Shown piece after piece: positions 53,958 through 61,409 of a stretch of 64,000 nucleotides of DNA. The translations under genes were made by a program, and so were the position numbers. Every line of letters starts with the position of its first letter. Position 1 is the stretch's first letter. The stretch is from assembly GCA_937989565.1 (NCBI GenBank), contig CALKRM010000028.1, positions 1-64,000 on the forward strand, read 5' to 3'. This stretch comes from an uncultured Candidatus Saccharibacteria bacterium (GTDB lineage Bacteria; Patescibacteriota; Saccharimonadia; Saccharimonadales; Saccharimonadaceae). The notes under the pieces were generated by a model. It was not told the DNA's origin. It made no database searches and was given only the letters and a program-made list of their open reading frames with translations.

Positions 53958-53985
53958 AAAACCGTCCTTAGTGGGGCGGTTTTTT
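53958..53985 (+). terminator. Intrinsic terminator of the small RNA / khpA operon
   Basis: CCGTCC pairs with GGGCGG (one U-G), flanked by AAAAA and TTTTTT. Confidence 0.85.
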
Positions 53986-54021
53986 GGTGGGAAATAATTT
54001 CTGTAAAAAGACATGAAAATA

Positions 54022-54081
54022 GCCCGCCGAAAACGTACTCAAGTCGAGACTTGATGTCTCAACGAGCTATTTTCGGCGGGC
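54022..54081. terminator. 12-bp inverted repeat with nested hairpin, probable terminator of the minus-strand orphan
   Basis: GCCCGCCGAAAA (54022-54033) and TTTTCGGCGGGC (54070-54081) are perfect inverted copies. Between them TCAAGTC (54039-54045) and GACTTGA (54048-54054) form another hairpin. GAAAATAGC/GCTATTTTC gives a competing pairing. On the minus strand the stem is followed by a T-rich TATTTTC. Confidence 0.6.
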
Positions 54082-54082
54082 G

Positions 54083-54532
54083 TTAGAAAACCCTTTTAAT
54101 CGACCAATGTCCTCCGTCCCAGAACAGGACGTAGGGTTCGTCTAGCTTGGCGATTATCTCGAAAGCGCTTGCAAGTCGCTTAGATTCGGTTACCTGTTCT
54201 ACAACAGGCCAGATCTCGACTCCTATTCCGGTTTTGGCGGGTTTCCCCTTACTCCATGACCGTGGTACTACCTTGAGCACCATGGTGTCTCCGGCGTAGA
54301 CTGCGAAGCCGGTAACTTCATCGAAATCAGACTTCAGAGTTTCAATTCGGTTAATATCTCCGGAGTCGGAGTAGGGGGTGAGATGTTCCCGTACTAAGTC
54401 CTCGATGTGATTTTTGTAACCACGACGAGGTATGGTGCACGCGTTTATTTCCAGAGTGTGCTCCTCCATTTTGATGGAGAGATTAGAACCTTCCGCGGAC
54501 CAGTTAGTGTTTTTCTCGGTGATACAAGACAT
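54083..54532 (-). CDS. Orphan protein of unknown function (149 aa)
   Basis: Not recognised. It is a soluble acidic-to-neutral protein with two Cys in the first 35 residues (MSCITEKN, INACTIPRRGYKNHIED), an alpha/beta pattern, and a C-terminal strand-rich part (EPYVLFWDGGHWSIKRVF). Its codons are GC-richer and more balanced than the neighbours', suggesting a different origin. It stands alone on the minus strand between khpA/small RNA and trmD, bracketed by a perfect terminator-like repeat on one side and a 10-bp hairpin in its leader on the other. Such a self-contained layout fits an acquired cassette. Confidence 0.55.
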   Translation of the reverse strand: MSCITEKNTNWSAEGSNLSIKMEEHTLEINACTIPRRGYKNHIEDLVREHLTPYSDSGDINRIETLKSDFDEVTGFAVYAGDTMVLKVVPRSWSKGKPAKTGIGVEIWPVVEQVTESKRLASAFEIIAKLDEPYVLFWDGGHWSIKRVF

Positions 54533-54558
54533 GACGTCTCTCTCTTCCTCTAAGGGCT

Positions 54559-54582
54559 ACTTCTACTCGGTTGAGTAGAAGT
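54559..54582 (-). promoter_or_regulatory. 10-bp perfect inverted repeat in front of the orphan gene
   Basis: ACTTCTACTC-GGTT-GAGTAGAAGT. It lies 27 nt before the orphan's ATG and just downstream of TATGAT/TATATT -10 candidates on the minus strand, so it is either a leader hairpin or an operator. Confidence 0.5.
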
Positions 54583-54638
54583 TAATATATACATATCATA
54601 CCTGGACAAAAAAGTCAACACTTGCTACACTGTAACAG

Positions 54639-55307
54639 ATGAGAAAGTTTCAAGTAATTACGCTTTTCCCAGAAATGACAACGGGAGTTTTTAATAATTC
54701 CATGATGTGGAAGGCGCAGAAAGACGGTATCGTGGAGCTCACTACGGTGAATTTGCGGGAGTTTGGTTTGGGGCCGCGGCGTCAGGTGGATGATACGCCG
54801 TATGGTGGTGGTGACGGAATGCTTCTTATGGTTGAGCCGTTATGGAAAGCGGTAGAATTTGCGAAATCTCAGGATGAAACAGCGAAGGTGGTGTTAATGA
54901 GTCCGCGCGGGCAGCGCTGGAAGCAGGCTAAAGCCCAGGAAGAAGCCGATGATAACAGAGGTGTGATATTTATTTGCGGGCGATACGAGGGTGTTGATGA
55001 GCGAATTTTAGAACTAGTTGATGAGCAATGGAGTATTGGCGATTTTGTACTGACGGGCGGAGAGCTGGCGGCAATGATGATGATTGATTCTATTGTTAGG
55101 TTGATTCCTGGCGTTTTGGGCGGCGAAAAGTCTGCGGAAATTGAAAGTTTTTCAGATGGAGAAACGTTGGAATTTCCACAATATACACGACCTGAGGAGT
55201 TTAAAGGTTTACGTGTGCCGGATGTTTTATTGAGCGGACACCACGGAAAAATTGCCGAGTGGCGCGCTGAACAATCGCGGATATTGACAAAGAAAAATAC
55301 CCCATAG
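54639..55307 (+). CDS. trmD: tRNA (guanine-37-N1)-methyltransferase TrmD
   Basis: SPOUT-class, SAM-dependent enzyme that methylates G37 next to the anticodon and prevents frameshifting (222 aa). Knot residues: LMSPRGQRWKQ, FICGRYEGVDERI, and IGDFVLTGGELAAMMMIDSIVRLIPGVLG. The C-terminal helices include YTRPEEF and LSGHHGKIAEWR. A TACACT -10 box (54626-54631) ends 7 nt before the ATG. rpsP and rimM are not adjacent, unlike the common rpsP-rimM-trmD-rplS order. The terminator stem overlaps the stop codon. Confidence 0.97.
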   Translation: MRKFQVITLFPEMTTGVFNNSMMWKAQKDGIVELTTVNLREFGLGPRRQVDDTPYGGGDGMLLMVEPLWKAVEFAKSQDETAKVVLMSPRGQRWKQAKAQEEADDNRGVIFICGRYEGVDERILELVDEQWSIGDFVLTGGELAAMMMIDSIVRLIPGVLGGEKSAEIESFSDGETLEFPQYTRPEEFKGLRVPDVLLSGHHGKIAEWRAEQSRILTKKNTP

Positions 55308-55321
55308 AGCGGGGTATTTTT
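55293..55321 (+). terminator. Intrinsic terminator overlapping the trmD stop codon
   Basis: AAAAATACCCC (55293-55303) pairs with GGGGTATTTTT (55311-55321). The TAG stop lies at the stem-loop junction. The remaining 165 nt to the next gene hold only its promoter (TTGAGC 55452-55457, 17 nt, TATACT 55475-55480). Confidence 0.85.
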
Positions 55322-55474
55322 AAAATTGTGGTGGATTTGTCGTAGAGCGAAAGATACGATTTTGTGGTGTTTATTTTTGTAACGTTCGCTGATTTAACTT
55401 TATGACGTTTTTATAAAAAGTGCAAGTGCTTTCGTAAAAAATACAACAAGCTTGAGCTTTTTTGACGCGCAAGC

Positions 55475-55480
55475 TATACT
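55475..55480 (+). promoter_or_regulatory. -10 box TATACT of the DoxX-like gene (leaderless spacing)
   Basis: TATACT ends 6 nt before ATG 55487, with TTGAGC 17 nt further upstream: a full promoter ending at the start codon. Confidence 0.65.
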
Positions 55481-55486
55481 GAAATT

Positions 55487-55906
55487 ATGTCTAGAAAAGT
55501 GAATAAAATTGTTAAATTGATTACAGGAATATTAATAATTGTGCCATTATTATGTCAATTATTTACGTTTGAGAAGTTTTCTGCGACTCTTACTTCTACG
55601 GGGGTTCCGTCATCTTTAAGTCTTCCGATTGCGATAATATTGGTGGTTGTTGAGCTGATGTCGTTGCCGTTTTTAATTGATATGAATATGCCAAAAAGAA
55701 TTACTCTGGCGAGCAGAACGGCTGGTTTTTTGAGTTTGGGGATTATGACGGCAATTGGTTTTTTGGCGTTTGCGAATGGTCATGCGGCGGTGATGTTTGG
55801 TGCAACGATAAAGAATGTGAATAATGTGACTGCGATTTTTCTGGTATTCGTGATGTGGGCTTTGCTGATTTGTACAAATTTATCGACGAAAAAAACAGCC
55901 AAATAA
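55487..55906 (+). CDS. Four-helix membrane protein (DoxX/MauE-like)
   Basis: 139 aa with four hydrophobic segments (LITGILIIVPLLCQLFTF, LSLPIAIILVVVELMSLPFLI, AGFLSLGIMTAIGFLAFA, VTAIFLVFVMWALLICTN) joined by short loops and a basic C-terminus. The layout is DoxX/MauE-like, a family tied to redox or electron-transfer membranes, but no diagnostic residues are visible. Function unknown. It stands alone between trmD and tRNA-Gln. CAGCCAA/TTGGCTG just before its stop is a weak terminator. Confidence 0.55.
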   Translation: MSRKVNKIVKLITGILIIVPLLCQLFTFEKFSATLTSTGVPSSLSLPIAIILVVVELMSLPFLIDMNMPKRITLASRTAGFLSLGIMTAIGFLAFANGHAAVMFGATIKNVNNVTAIFLVFVMWALLICTNLSTKKTAK

Positions 55907-55927
55907 TTGGCTGCTAAATTTCAAACT

Positions 55928-56002
55928 TGGCTGGGATGGAGGGATTCGAACCCCCGAATGGCGGGACCAGAACCCGCTGCCTTACCACTTGGCGACATCC
56001 CA
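55928..56002 (-). tRNA. tRNA-Gln (anticodon CTG)
   Basis: Minus strand: acceptor TGGGATG/CATCCCA. The anticodon stem GCGGG/CCCGC encloses TTCTGGT, so the anticodon is CUG, reading CAG. The T-arm is GGGGGTTCGAATCCCTC. Discriminator G and CCA are encoded. Confidence 0.93.
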
Positions 56003-56069
56003 ACGGCAAACATAATTGTACTATAGAAAAATGATTTCCGCAAGCGTTTACTGACCAGCGTTGTCGCGA

Positions 56070-56075
56070 TATACT
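56070..56075 (+). promoter_or_regulatory. -10 box TATACT of the PAP2 gene (leaderless spacing)
   Basis: TATACT ends 6 nt before ATG 56082, selecting it over the TTG at 56061. Confidence 0.6.
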
Positions 56076-56081
56076 GGTAAT

Positions 56082-56564
56082 ATGGATTTGCAATGGATCG
56101 TAAAGCTAATTGCTGACGGACTAGTGGTACCGGTCGTGCTAATTGGTGCGTACGCGCTGATAAAATTGGTTCCAAATAAAGAGAAGTATCAAGTTTATAG
56201 CCAAGTTTTGATGGCTGGTTTGACTGCTTACGTGGCGGCAAAAATTATCGGGTCAATTTATCAACCAGATCAGATGCGTCCGTTCGAGATTCTGGGCGTA
56301 TCGGCCGGCGCGTCATTCCTTAATAATCCGGGTTTTCCGTCTGATCACGCGCTATTTACAATGGCAATTACTTTGGCGGTATTTTTCGGAGCAAAGAGTT
56401 GGCGGCTGGCTGTTGTTTGTTTGGTTATGACGATCTTAATATGTGTCGGTCGGGTTATTGCATTGGTGCATACGCCACTTGACGTTGTTGGCGGATTATT
56501 GATTGCTTGCGTAGGGATTGTTTGGTATAAACCGATGAATCTCCTGAAAAAGCATAATATTTAA
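56082..56564 (+). CDS. PAP2-family membrane phosphatase
   Basis: 160 aa, with four to five membrane helices. The three PAP2 motifs are visible: the Arg-Pro of motif 1 in YQPDQMRPFEIL, GFPSDHALF (motif 2, with His), and GRVIALVHTPLDVVGG (motif 3: Arg, catalytic His, Asp). Likely substrates are undecaprenyl pyrophosphate (BacA-independent lipid-carrier recycling) or phosphatidic-type lipids. It is followed by a small membrane gene from a separate promoter. Confidence 0.87.
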   Translation: MDLQWIVKLIADGLVVPVVLIGAYALIKLVPNKEKYQVYSQVLMAGLTAYVAAKIIGSIYQPDQMRPFEILGVSAGASFLNNPGFPSDHALFTMAITLAVFFGAKSWRLAVVCLVMTILICVGRVIALVHTPLDVVGGLLIACVGIVWYKPMNLLKKHNI

Positions 56565-56597
56565 GCATATACATTTGCAATATTGACAAGTTTACGT

Positions 56598-56603
56598 TAC
56601 AAT
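56598..56603 (+). promoter_or_regulatory. -10 box TACAAT of the 164-aa membrane gene (leaderless spacing)
   Basis: TACAAT ends 6 nt before ATG 56610. Confidence 0.6.
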
Positions 56604-56609
56604 TTACGT

Positions 56610-57104
56610 ATGAAATTATTGTCAGCTATTTTCCGTGAAGAAATATCAGATTACACATATCCATTTTCAAGGCGAGTTTTCTTGAGGATTTTGGCGATTT
56701 TAGTCGCTAGCGGCGTGGCCATCTGGTTGCTGGCGCTTGCGTTTGATAAATTTATGATTACACCCGTATTTTGCGCGAACGCTGAGCATATTTCTATTTG
56801 TGCAAACAGCACAAGCATTGCATCTTACGTTGCGTTAGTTTTGGCGGGAATTATGTTGGTGCCGGTGTTGGCGGTATTTGGTATTAAGCGACCTCTGCTA
56901 GTGGTAATCGCGGCAACTGTGTCATTGTGGGGCGCTACATTATGGGCTGGCGGATCTTGGATTTTGTCATTGCTATGGGTAGTTTTGGCGACAGTTTTGG
57001 TATATTTGTCGTTAATCTGGTTGAACAGAATTCGTGGCAATGGCGCAGCGATTTTATTTATGACTTTATTCGCGATCTTAGCACGAGTTGTCTTGGCGCT
57101 ATAA
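56610..57104 (+). CDS. Small multi-pass membrane protein
   Basis: 164 aa, unrecognised. The N-terminal 20 residues are polar, and about four helices follow (VFLRILAILVASGVAIWLL, YVALVLAGIMLVPVLAVFGI, LLVVIAATVSLWGATLWAGG, ILSLLWVVLATVLVYLSLIW). Two Cys sit in the outer loop (VFCANAEHISICANST) and could form a disulfide. There are no catalytic motifs. It lies between the PAP2 and rmuC genes, each with its own -10 box, so it seems monocistronic. Confidence 0.55.
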   Translation: MKLLSAIFREEISDYTYPFSRRVFLRILAILVASGVAIWLLALAFDKFMITPVFCANAEHISICANSTSIASYVALVLAGIMLVPVLAVFGIKRPLLVVIAATVSLWGATLWAGGSWILSLLWVVLATVLVYLSLIWLNRIRGNGAAILFMTLFAILARVVLAL

Positions 57105-57110
57105 TCACTG

Positions 57111-57116
57111 TACACT
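57111..57116 (+). promoter_or_regulatory. -10 box TACACT of rmuC (leaderless spacing)
   Basis: TACACT ends 6 nt before ATG 57123, overlapping the end of the preceding gene's region. Confidence 0.6.
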
Positions 57117-57122
57117 AAGTGT

Positions 57123-58193
57123 ATGGAAATCATTATCATTATTCTCTTAATTGTTATTACTATTGGTTTGGGCGCGACATTATTTGTCCTGCAATCAAAA
57201 ATCAGCGAGCTAAAAAATCAATCATCCGTCGAGCTAATTAAAACCGATGTCGTGGAATTGGGGCGGACTATTGCGAAACTGAATGAATCCGTTAGCGATA
57301 AGTTAGAGCGAAGCAATGCGCAAGTCCAGACTTCCGTGCAGAAACAATTGTCAGAAAGCGCGAAGTTGGTGGCTGACGTGACGCAGCGATTGGCAAAATT
57401 GGATGAGACTAATAAGCGCGTGGTTGATGTGGCAACCGATCTGAAAACCTTGCAAAACGTGTTACAAAATCCAAAGCAGCGTGGCGTTTTTGGTGAGTTT
57501 TATTTGGAGAGTGTGTTGGACAACGTTTTGCCAGCCAAGCAATATCAAATGCAATATCGTTTCAAGGATGGCGAAATTGTTGACGCAGTTATTTTTCTGG
57601 ATAAGGGGCAGATATTGCCGGTGGACAGTAAGTTTTCTTTGGAGAATTACAATCGCATGATTAACGCTGAGACAAAATCTGAGCGTGAAATGTGGCTGAA
57701 TAAGGTGAAGGCTGACCTTAAGGGGCGAATTGACGAAACTAGTAAATATATTCGTCCGCGCGAAAACACCATGGACTTTGCCTTTATGTTTATTCCTAGC
57801 GAATCTTTGTATTACGATCTTCTGATTAACAATGTCGGTCAGGGTGGTTCGAGTCGCGATTTGATTGAATATGCGTTCCGAGATAAACGAGTGATTATTG
57901 TTAGTCCGACTAGTTTTCTGGCGTACCTGCAGACCGTTCTTCAGGGACTTCGTAGTTTGCAGATTGAAGAGCAGGCCAAAGACATTCAAGTTCGAGTTGG
58001 TCAATTGGGCGTTCATATTAAAAAGTTTGACGAGTTGATGACGAAAATGGGCAAGAGTTTAAGTACGACCGTTGGTCATTATAACAATACATACAAGGAG
58101 TTGGGGAAGATCGATAAGGATGTTGTGCGAATTTCTGGTGGCGATAACCAAGCGCAGCCGGAGCTGATTGATCGGCCGACTCAGGAAGATTGA
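57123..58193 (+). CDS. rmuC: DNA recombination protein RmuC
   Basis: 356 aa. The N-terminal membrane helix (IIIILLIVITIGLGATLFVL) is followed by a long coiled coil (residues about 30-120), then the RmuC PD-(D/E)xK-like nuclease domain: GVFGEFYLESVLDNVLP, GEIVDAVIFLDKGQILPVDS with the Lys of SKFSLENY, and DFAFMFIPSESLYYDLL. RmuC limits recombination at inverted repeats in E. coli. Length is slightly short. A terminator follows. Confidence 0.93.
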   Translation: MEIIIIILLIVITIGLGATLFVLQSKISELKNQSSVELIKTDVVELGRTIAKLNESVSDKLERSNAQVQTSVQKQLSESAKLVADVTQRLAKLDETNKRVVDVATDLKTLQNVLQNPKQRGVFGEFYLESVLDNVLPAKQYQMQYRFKDGEIVDAVIFLDKGQILPVDSKFSLENYNRMINAETKSEREMWLNKVKADLKGRIDETSKYIRPRENTMDFAFMFIPSESLYYDLLINNVGQGGSSRDLIEYAFRDKRVIIVSPTSFLAYLQTVLQGLRSLQIEEQAKDIQVRVGQLGVHIKKFDELMTKMGKSLSTTVGHYNNTYKELGKIDKDVVRISGGDNQAQPELIDRPTQED

Positions 58194-58199
58194 CATAAA

Positions 58200-58229
58200 A
58201 AATACCCCGCCGATTAAGCGGGATATTTT
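58200..58229. terminator. Terminator between convergent rmuC and aquaporin
   Basis: CCCGC (58206-58210) pairs with GCGGG (58218-58222), extended by AATA/TATT with one mismatch and flanked by an A-run and ATTTT. Confidence 0.7.
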
Positions 58230-58245
58230 ATTGTGAAGTTACAAT

Positions 58246-59181
58246 CTATTCTTCGTCTTTGTTTCGGTAATTGACGAGTAGAAATAGGTTGCCACCTAAT
58301 GCTGCACCGATTAGGGTAGCGGCAATTACTTCCAGGCTAAAGCGTGAATAGCTCTTTTCACCTTCAGCTGGCAATACTCCGTTGCTACGTAGTTGAGAGT
58401 CGGTTTTCTCTGTAACAGCCAAAGAAACTGCTGGGTTCAAAGTTGCGCCTGAGATGTAGATTTCGCGTGGGTAAGTGCGGCCGTTTTTCTCAGTTTGAGT
58501 AGTGCTTTGATCTTTTTGGATTTTTGCAATAGCAGTACTTTTAATGTACGAAGAGATTGAGCCAGATACGACTAGGCCAATCATCAACGCTAAGCCAATT
58601 CCAAAAGCTTGACCAGCTGCTTTGATTTCTTTGCGCTGCAAAACTGCGGCGACGCCAAATACAAATACAGCGGTACCGACTAATTCCATCGCGAAGATGT
58701 TCCAAGAGAACGCGGTGAATTGGTCAAAGCTTAGGGCAAATCCGCCGTTTGTTAATGAGCCAACAAGTACGATAGCGGCCATTGCACCGAGGAATTGTGC
58801 GCCCCAGTAAAATGGAACAAGTACGGTCTTTAGCTTACGCATTGTCCATAGACCAAATGTGACAGCTGGGTTTACGTGTGCGCCAGAAATGTTGCCGATA
58901 ATTGCAACGATGAACATCAATGCAAAACCGACATACATTGATGACAAAATGTCTGATGCGAATAATGCGGCAAGTGTCAAAATGAACGTACCGATAACTT
59001 CCGCAATAACGATGTTAATTAAGTTGTTTGGTAATTTAGAATCTAGTTTGACACGCTTGCTTTTAGCGGTAGATTCAGCAACGACGCGCTTGACGGTCGT
59101 TTTGGTTTCAGTCTTAGCGGCAGCGGTTTTCTTTTCTGCGGCTTTAACTGGGGCTTTCTTTGAAGTTTTCTTCGTAGCCAT
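58246..59181 (-). CDS. Aquaporin/glycerol facilitator (MIP family) with Lys/Ala-rich N-terminal tail
   Basis: 311 aa. Both half-helix signatures are present: SGAHVNPAVTFG and SGATLNPAVSLAV. The first segment IAEVIGTFILTLAA and six helices complete the fold. About 48 residues precede it that are almost only Lys, Ala, Thr, Glu and Val (KKTSKKAPVKAAEKKTAAAK...), histone-tail-like and unusual for aquaporins. The loop before the second NPA is enlarged (TQTEKNGRTYPREIYI). A strong AAGGAGGG ribosome-binding site and a TATAAT box (near 59208) lie upstream. Water or small-solute channel. Confidence 0.93.
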   Translation of the reverse strand: MATKKTSKKAPVKAAEKKTAAAKTETKTTVKRVVAESTAKSKRVKLDSKLPNNLINIVIAEVIGTFILTLAALFASDILSSMYVGFALMFIVAIIGNISGAHVNPAVTFGLWTMRKLKTVLVPFYWGAQFLGAMAAIVLVGSLTNGGFALSFDQFTAFSWNIFAMELVGTAVFVFGVAAVLQRKEIKAAGQAFGIGLALMIGLVVSGSISSYIKSTAIAKIQKDQSTTQTEKNGRTYPREIYISGATLNPAVSLAVTEKTDSQLRSNGVLPAEGEKSYSRFSLEVIAATLIGAALGGNLFLLVNYRNKDEE

Positions 59182-59226
59182 ATTCCCTCCTTAAAGTAAT
59201 ATCACGACTATTATAACATAATTTGC

Positions 59227-59232
59227 TATACT
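59227..59232 (+). promoter_or_regulatory. -10 box TATACT of the 78-aa gene / pheS unit (leaderless spacing)
   Basis: TATACT ends 6 nt before ATG 59239. Confidence 0.65.
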
Positions 59233-59238
59233 GTAGTT

Positions 59239-59475
59239 ATGGGATTATTTGTAAATCAACAGGATCAGCGCAGTGAATTGCAAGAGCGAATTGCGGCGGA
59301 ATTAAGAGAGAAGGCGAAGGCTTCGAGTTTGCAAGAAAAGGCAACTATGGACGGCGTCGACGACATAAAATATTTGGAAGGCACGAAACAGACGACGACT
59401 TTGGCGTGGGCGTGGATTTTAATTGCTATTATGGTTGGTGCGGTGATTGTAATGTTTTTAATGCAAGGACGATAA
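59239..59475 (+). CDS. Small tail-anchored protein upstream of pheS
   Basis: 78 aa, unrecognised. The charged helical N-terminal half (QRSELQERIAAELREKAKAS) could be a coiled coil. One C-terminal membrane helix follows (LAWAWILIAIMVGAVIVMFLM) with a short QGR tail, so it is a tail-anchored protein facing the cytoplasm. Its stop is followed after 1 nt by the pheS ATG, so the two are co-transcribed. No link to PheRS function is evident. Confidence 0.65.
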   Translation: MGLFVNQQDQRSELQERIAAELREKAKASSLQEKATMDGVDDIKYLEGTKQTTTLAWAWILIAIMVGAVIVMFLMQGR

Positions 59476-59476
59476 A

Positions 59477-60520
59477 ATGGTTGACTTAGACGAATTGAGA
59501 AGAGAAATAGTTTTGGCGGTTTCGCAATCCAAGTCTCCGCGTGAGTTTTTACGTGATCGACGACTCAGGGAATTGTATGATCAAATCAAGTCATTACCGC
59601 CAGTTGAGCGTGGTCCGTTCGGCAAGCGAATTAACGAGCTGAAGCAAGCTGTTGAACAGGCTATTGCTGTGCGACTGGAAGAGCTGGAAAAAGTTGACTT
59701 GAAGCCGATTGACGTTACGGCGCCGATGGATGTGAATTCGCCAAAGCCCGAACTTTTGCCGAGCGAACAAGGCACGATTCATCCGCTGAGCGCTGAAATC
59801 GAGCGCATTTCTGAGATCTTTAATCGCATGGGTTTTGTCACGGAAGAATCCAGAGAAATTGACGATCAATTCCATATGTTCGAGAGTCTGAATTTTCCAA
59901 AAGGTCATCCAGCGCGCGACGATTACGATACGTTTATGACCGAGGAAACTGATTCTAATGGTGATCGTTTGATTGCTCCGGCGCATACGTCGACTATGCA
60001 AAATCGTGTGCTAATGAAATATCGCGACAATTTGGAAAAAGGCGAGGCTATTGCCGCTATCGTTCCTGATCGCGTCTTTCGCAACGAGGATTTGGACGCG
60101 CGCCACGAGCATACGTTTTATCAAGTCGAGGGTGTGTACGTTTCACGCCGAGTTAATGTTGGTAATTTGATTGCTACATTGCAAGAATTTTTGCAGGAAT
60201 ATTACGGCAAGAAACTTGACGTTCGCGTTAATCCATTTTACTTTCCGTTCACCGAGCCGAGTTTTGAATTTGCGTTAAGCTGTCCGTTTTGTGAAGGAAA
60301 AAATCCTGATTGTAAAGTCTGTTCTGGTGAGGGTTGGATTGAGCTATTGGGCTGTGGAATGATTCATCCAAATGTTCTTCGCGCGGCGCAAATTGACCCG
60401 AATGAATATACGGGATTTGCTTTTGGTTGCGGAATCGACCGCTTGGTTATGATGAAATATGGAATCGAAGATGTCCGTCATTTTGAAAGTGGCAAGTTGG
60501 ACTTTTTGGAACAATTTTAG
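59477..60520 (+). CDS. pheS: Phenylalanyl-tRNA synthetase alpha subunit
   Basis: Catalytic subunit of PheRS (347 aa). The N-terminal coiled-coil arm is followed by the class II core: HPLSAEIERISEIFNRMGF, FESLNFPKGHPARD, LIAPAHTSTMQNRVL, the motif-2 Arg in VPDRVFRNEDLDARHEHTFYQ, and the motif-3 region GFAFGCGIDRLVMMKYGI. An insertion with CPFCEGKNPDCKVCSGEG, a four-Cys knuckle, replaces the usual short loop. pheT is not downstream; a membrane gene follows instead. The 3' end (60486-60520) recurs as a diverged fragment at 61407-61443. Confidence 0.95.
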   Translation: MVDLDELRREIVLAVSQSKSPREFLRDRRLRELYDQIKSLPPVERGPFGKRINELKQAVEQAIAVRLEELEKVDLKPIDVTAPMDVNSPKPELLPSEQGTIHPLSAEIERISEIFNRMGFVTEESREIDDQFHMFESLNFPKGHPARDDYDTFMTEETDSNGDRLIAPAHTSTMQNRVLMKYRDNLEKGEAIAAIVPDRVFRNEDLDARHEHTFYQVEGVYVSRRVNVGNLIATLQEFLQEYYGKKLDVRVNPFYFPFTEPSFEFALSCPFCEGKNPDCKVCSGEGWIELLGCGMIHPNVLRAAQIDPNEYTGFAFGCGIDRLVMMKYGIEDVRHFESGKLDFLEQF

Positions 60521-60524
60521 CAAT

Positions 60525-61157
60525 ATGAAACTCCGACGGATTAAGGATTTTTTATACAAGAATCGCCTTCAGGTGCTCTGTATTCTTAATGGTGTCGTTT
60601 TGGCTGTGGGCTTGGTTGTGGCGATGCTGCTTTCTGATGATACTCGGTGGACGAACTGGAGCTTGAGTAGATTGGGCGAAACCACCTCGAACCGTTTGTC
60701 TGCATTTTCGTTCAACTCGGGAGTATTCTTATCTGGTTTGATTATGGCGACGATTGGGTTTTTTATAAATCGTGGTTATCTTAAACTTGGCCAAATTCGC
60801 TCTGCTCGAATATCCGGCTGGATACTTTCATTGTTTGCGATTTGTATGATAGGAGTGGCGCTTTGTCCGAACGATACAATGCACGCGGCGCATTTTGTTT
60901 TCTCGCGTGGCATCGTGATATTGATGGTGCTTTTGATGTTTCTTTTGCCGTCGAGTTTGAGCTATTTAACTCATCGTGAGCGAATATCATCTTTCAGTTT
61001 TCCGATTTTTGCGGCAATTATAGCGGCGCAAGGTTACGCGATGGGCAAGTTTTGGTTTGTGATAGTAGAAGTTTTATTGGGGATTTTTGCGACAATGTGG
61101 CTAGTCCTGGTTTGCCGTAGAATGGAACTTAAATTGCTCGACCTGAAAACTTCATAA
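60525..61157 (+). CDS. DUF998-like six-helix membrane protein
   Basis: 210 aa from ATG 60525, 4 nt after pheS. Six hydrophobic segments and the pattern NWSLSRLGETTSNR...FNSGVFLSGLIMATIGFF resemble DUF998 proteins of unknown function. The loop CPNDTMHAAHF and two Arg-rich turns are visible. It separates pheS from the first HIT copy. A TATAAT (61162-61167) then starts the HIT gene, so this gene ends the pheS transcript. Confidence 0.7.
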   Translation: MKLRRIKDFLYKNRLQVLCILNGVVLAVGLVVAMLLSDDTRWTNWSLSRLGETTSNRLSAFSFNSGVFLSGLIMATIGFFINRGYLKLGQIRSARISGWILSLFAICMIGVALCPNDTMHAAHFVFSRGIVILMVLLMFLLPSSLSYLTHRERISSFSFPIFAAIIAAQGYAMGKFWFVIVEVLLGIFATMWLVLVCRRMELKLLDLKTS

Positions 61158-61175
61158 AATGCTATAATTACTTCA

Positions 61176-61409
61176 AAAGGAGTAATTATGAATCACACAA
61201 TTTTTGACGACATCGTATCTGGAAAAATGAAATCTTGGAAGATTTGGGAAGATGAGAAATTCCTAGCATTTTTAACACCGTTTCCGAATACGCCAGGTTT
61301 TACTGTGGTGATTCCGAAGCAGAATCCAGGCGATTACGTATTTTCTTTGGATGACAATTTATATTCCGAAATGATGCTGGCAGTGAAAAAAGTTGCTGGT
61401 ATTTTAGAA
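61176..61409 (+). repeat. Direct repeat copy 1: ribosome-binding site and 5' part of the HIT gene
   Basis: 234 bp repeated at 62885-63118 with five differences, all at synonymous third codon positions. Copy 1 stops abruptly after the codon for Glu at 61407-61409. Confidence 0.95.

Noticed and set aside
59477..60520. pheS 3' end as the attachment site of an integrative element, since its tail is duplicated downstream.
   Set aside because: No integrase gene is present, and the silent divergence plus the HIT duplication are better explained by recombination with DNA of a related strain.
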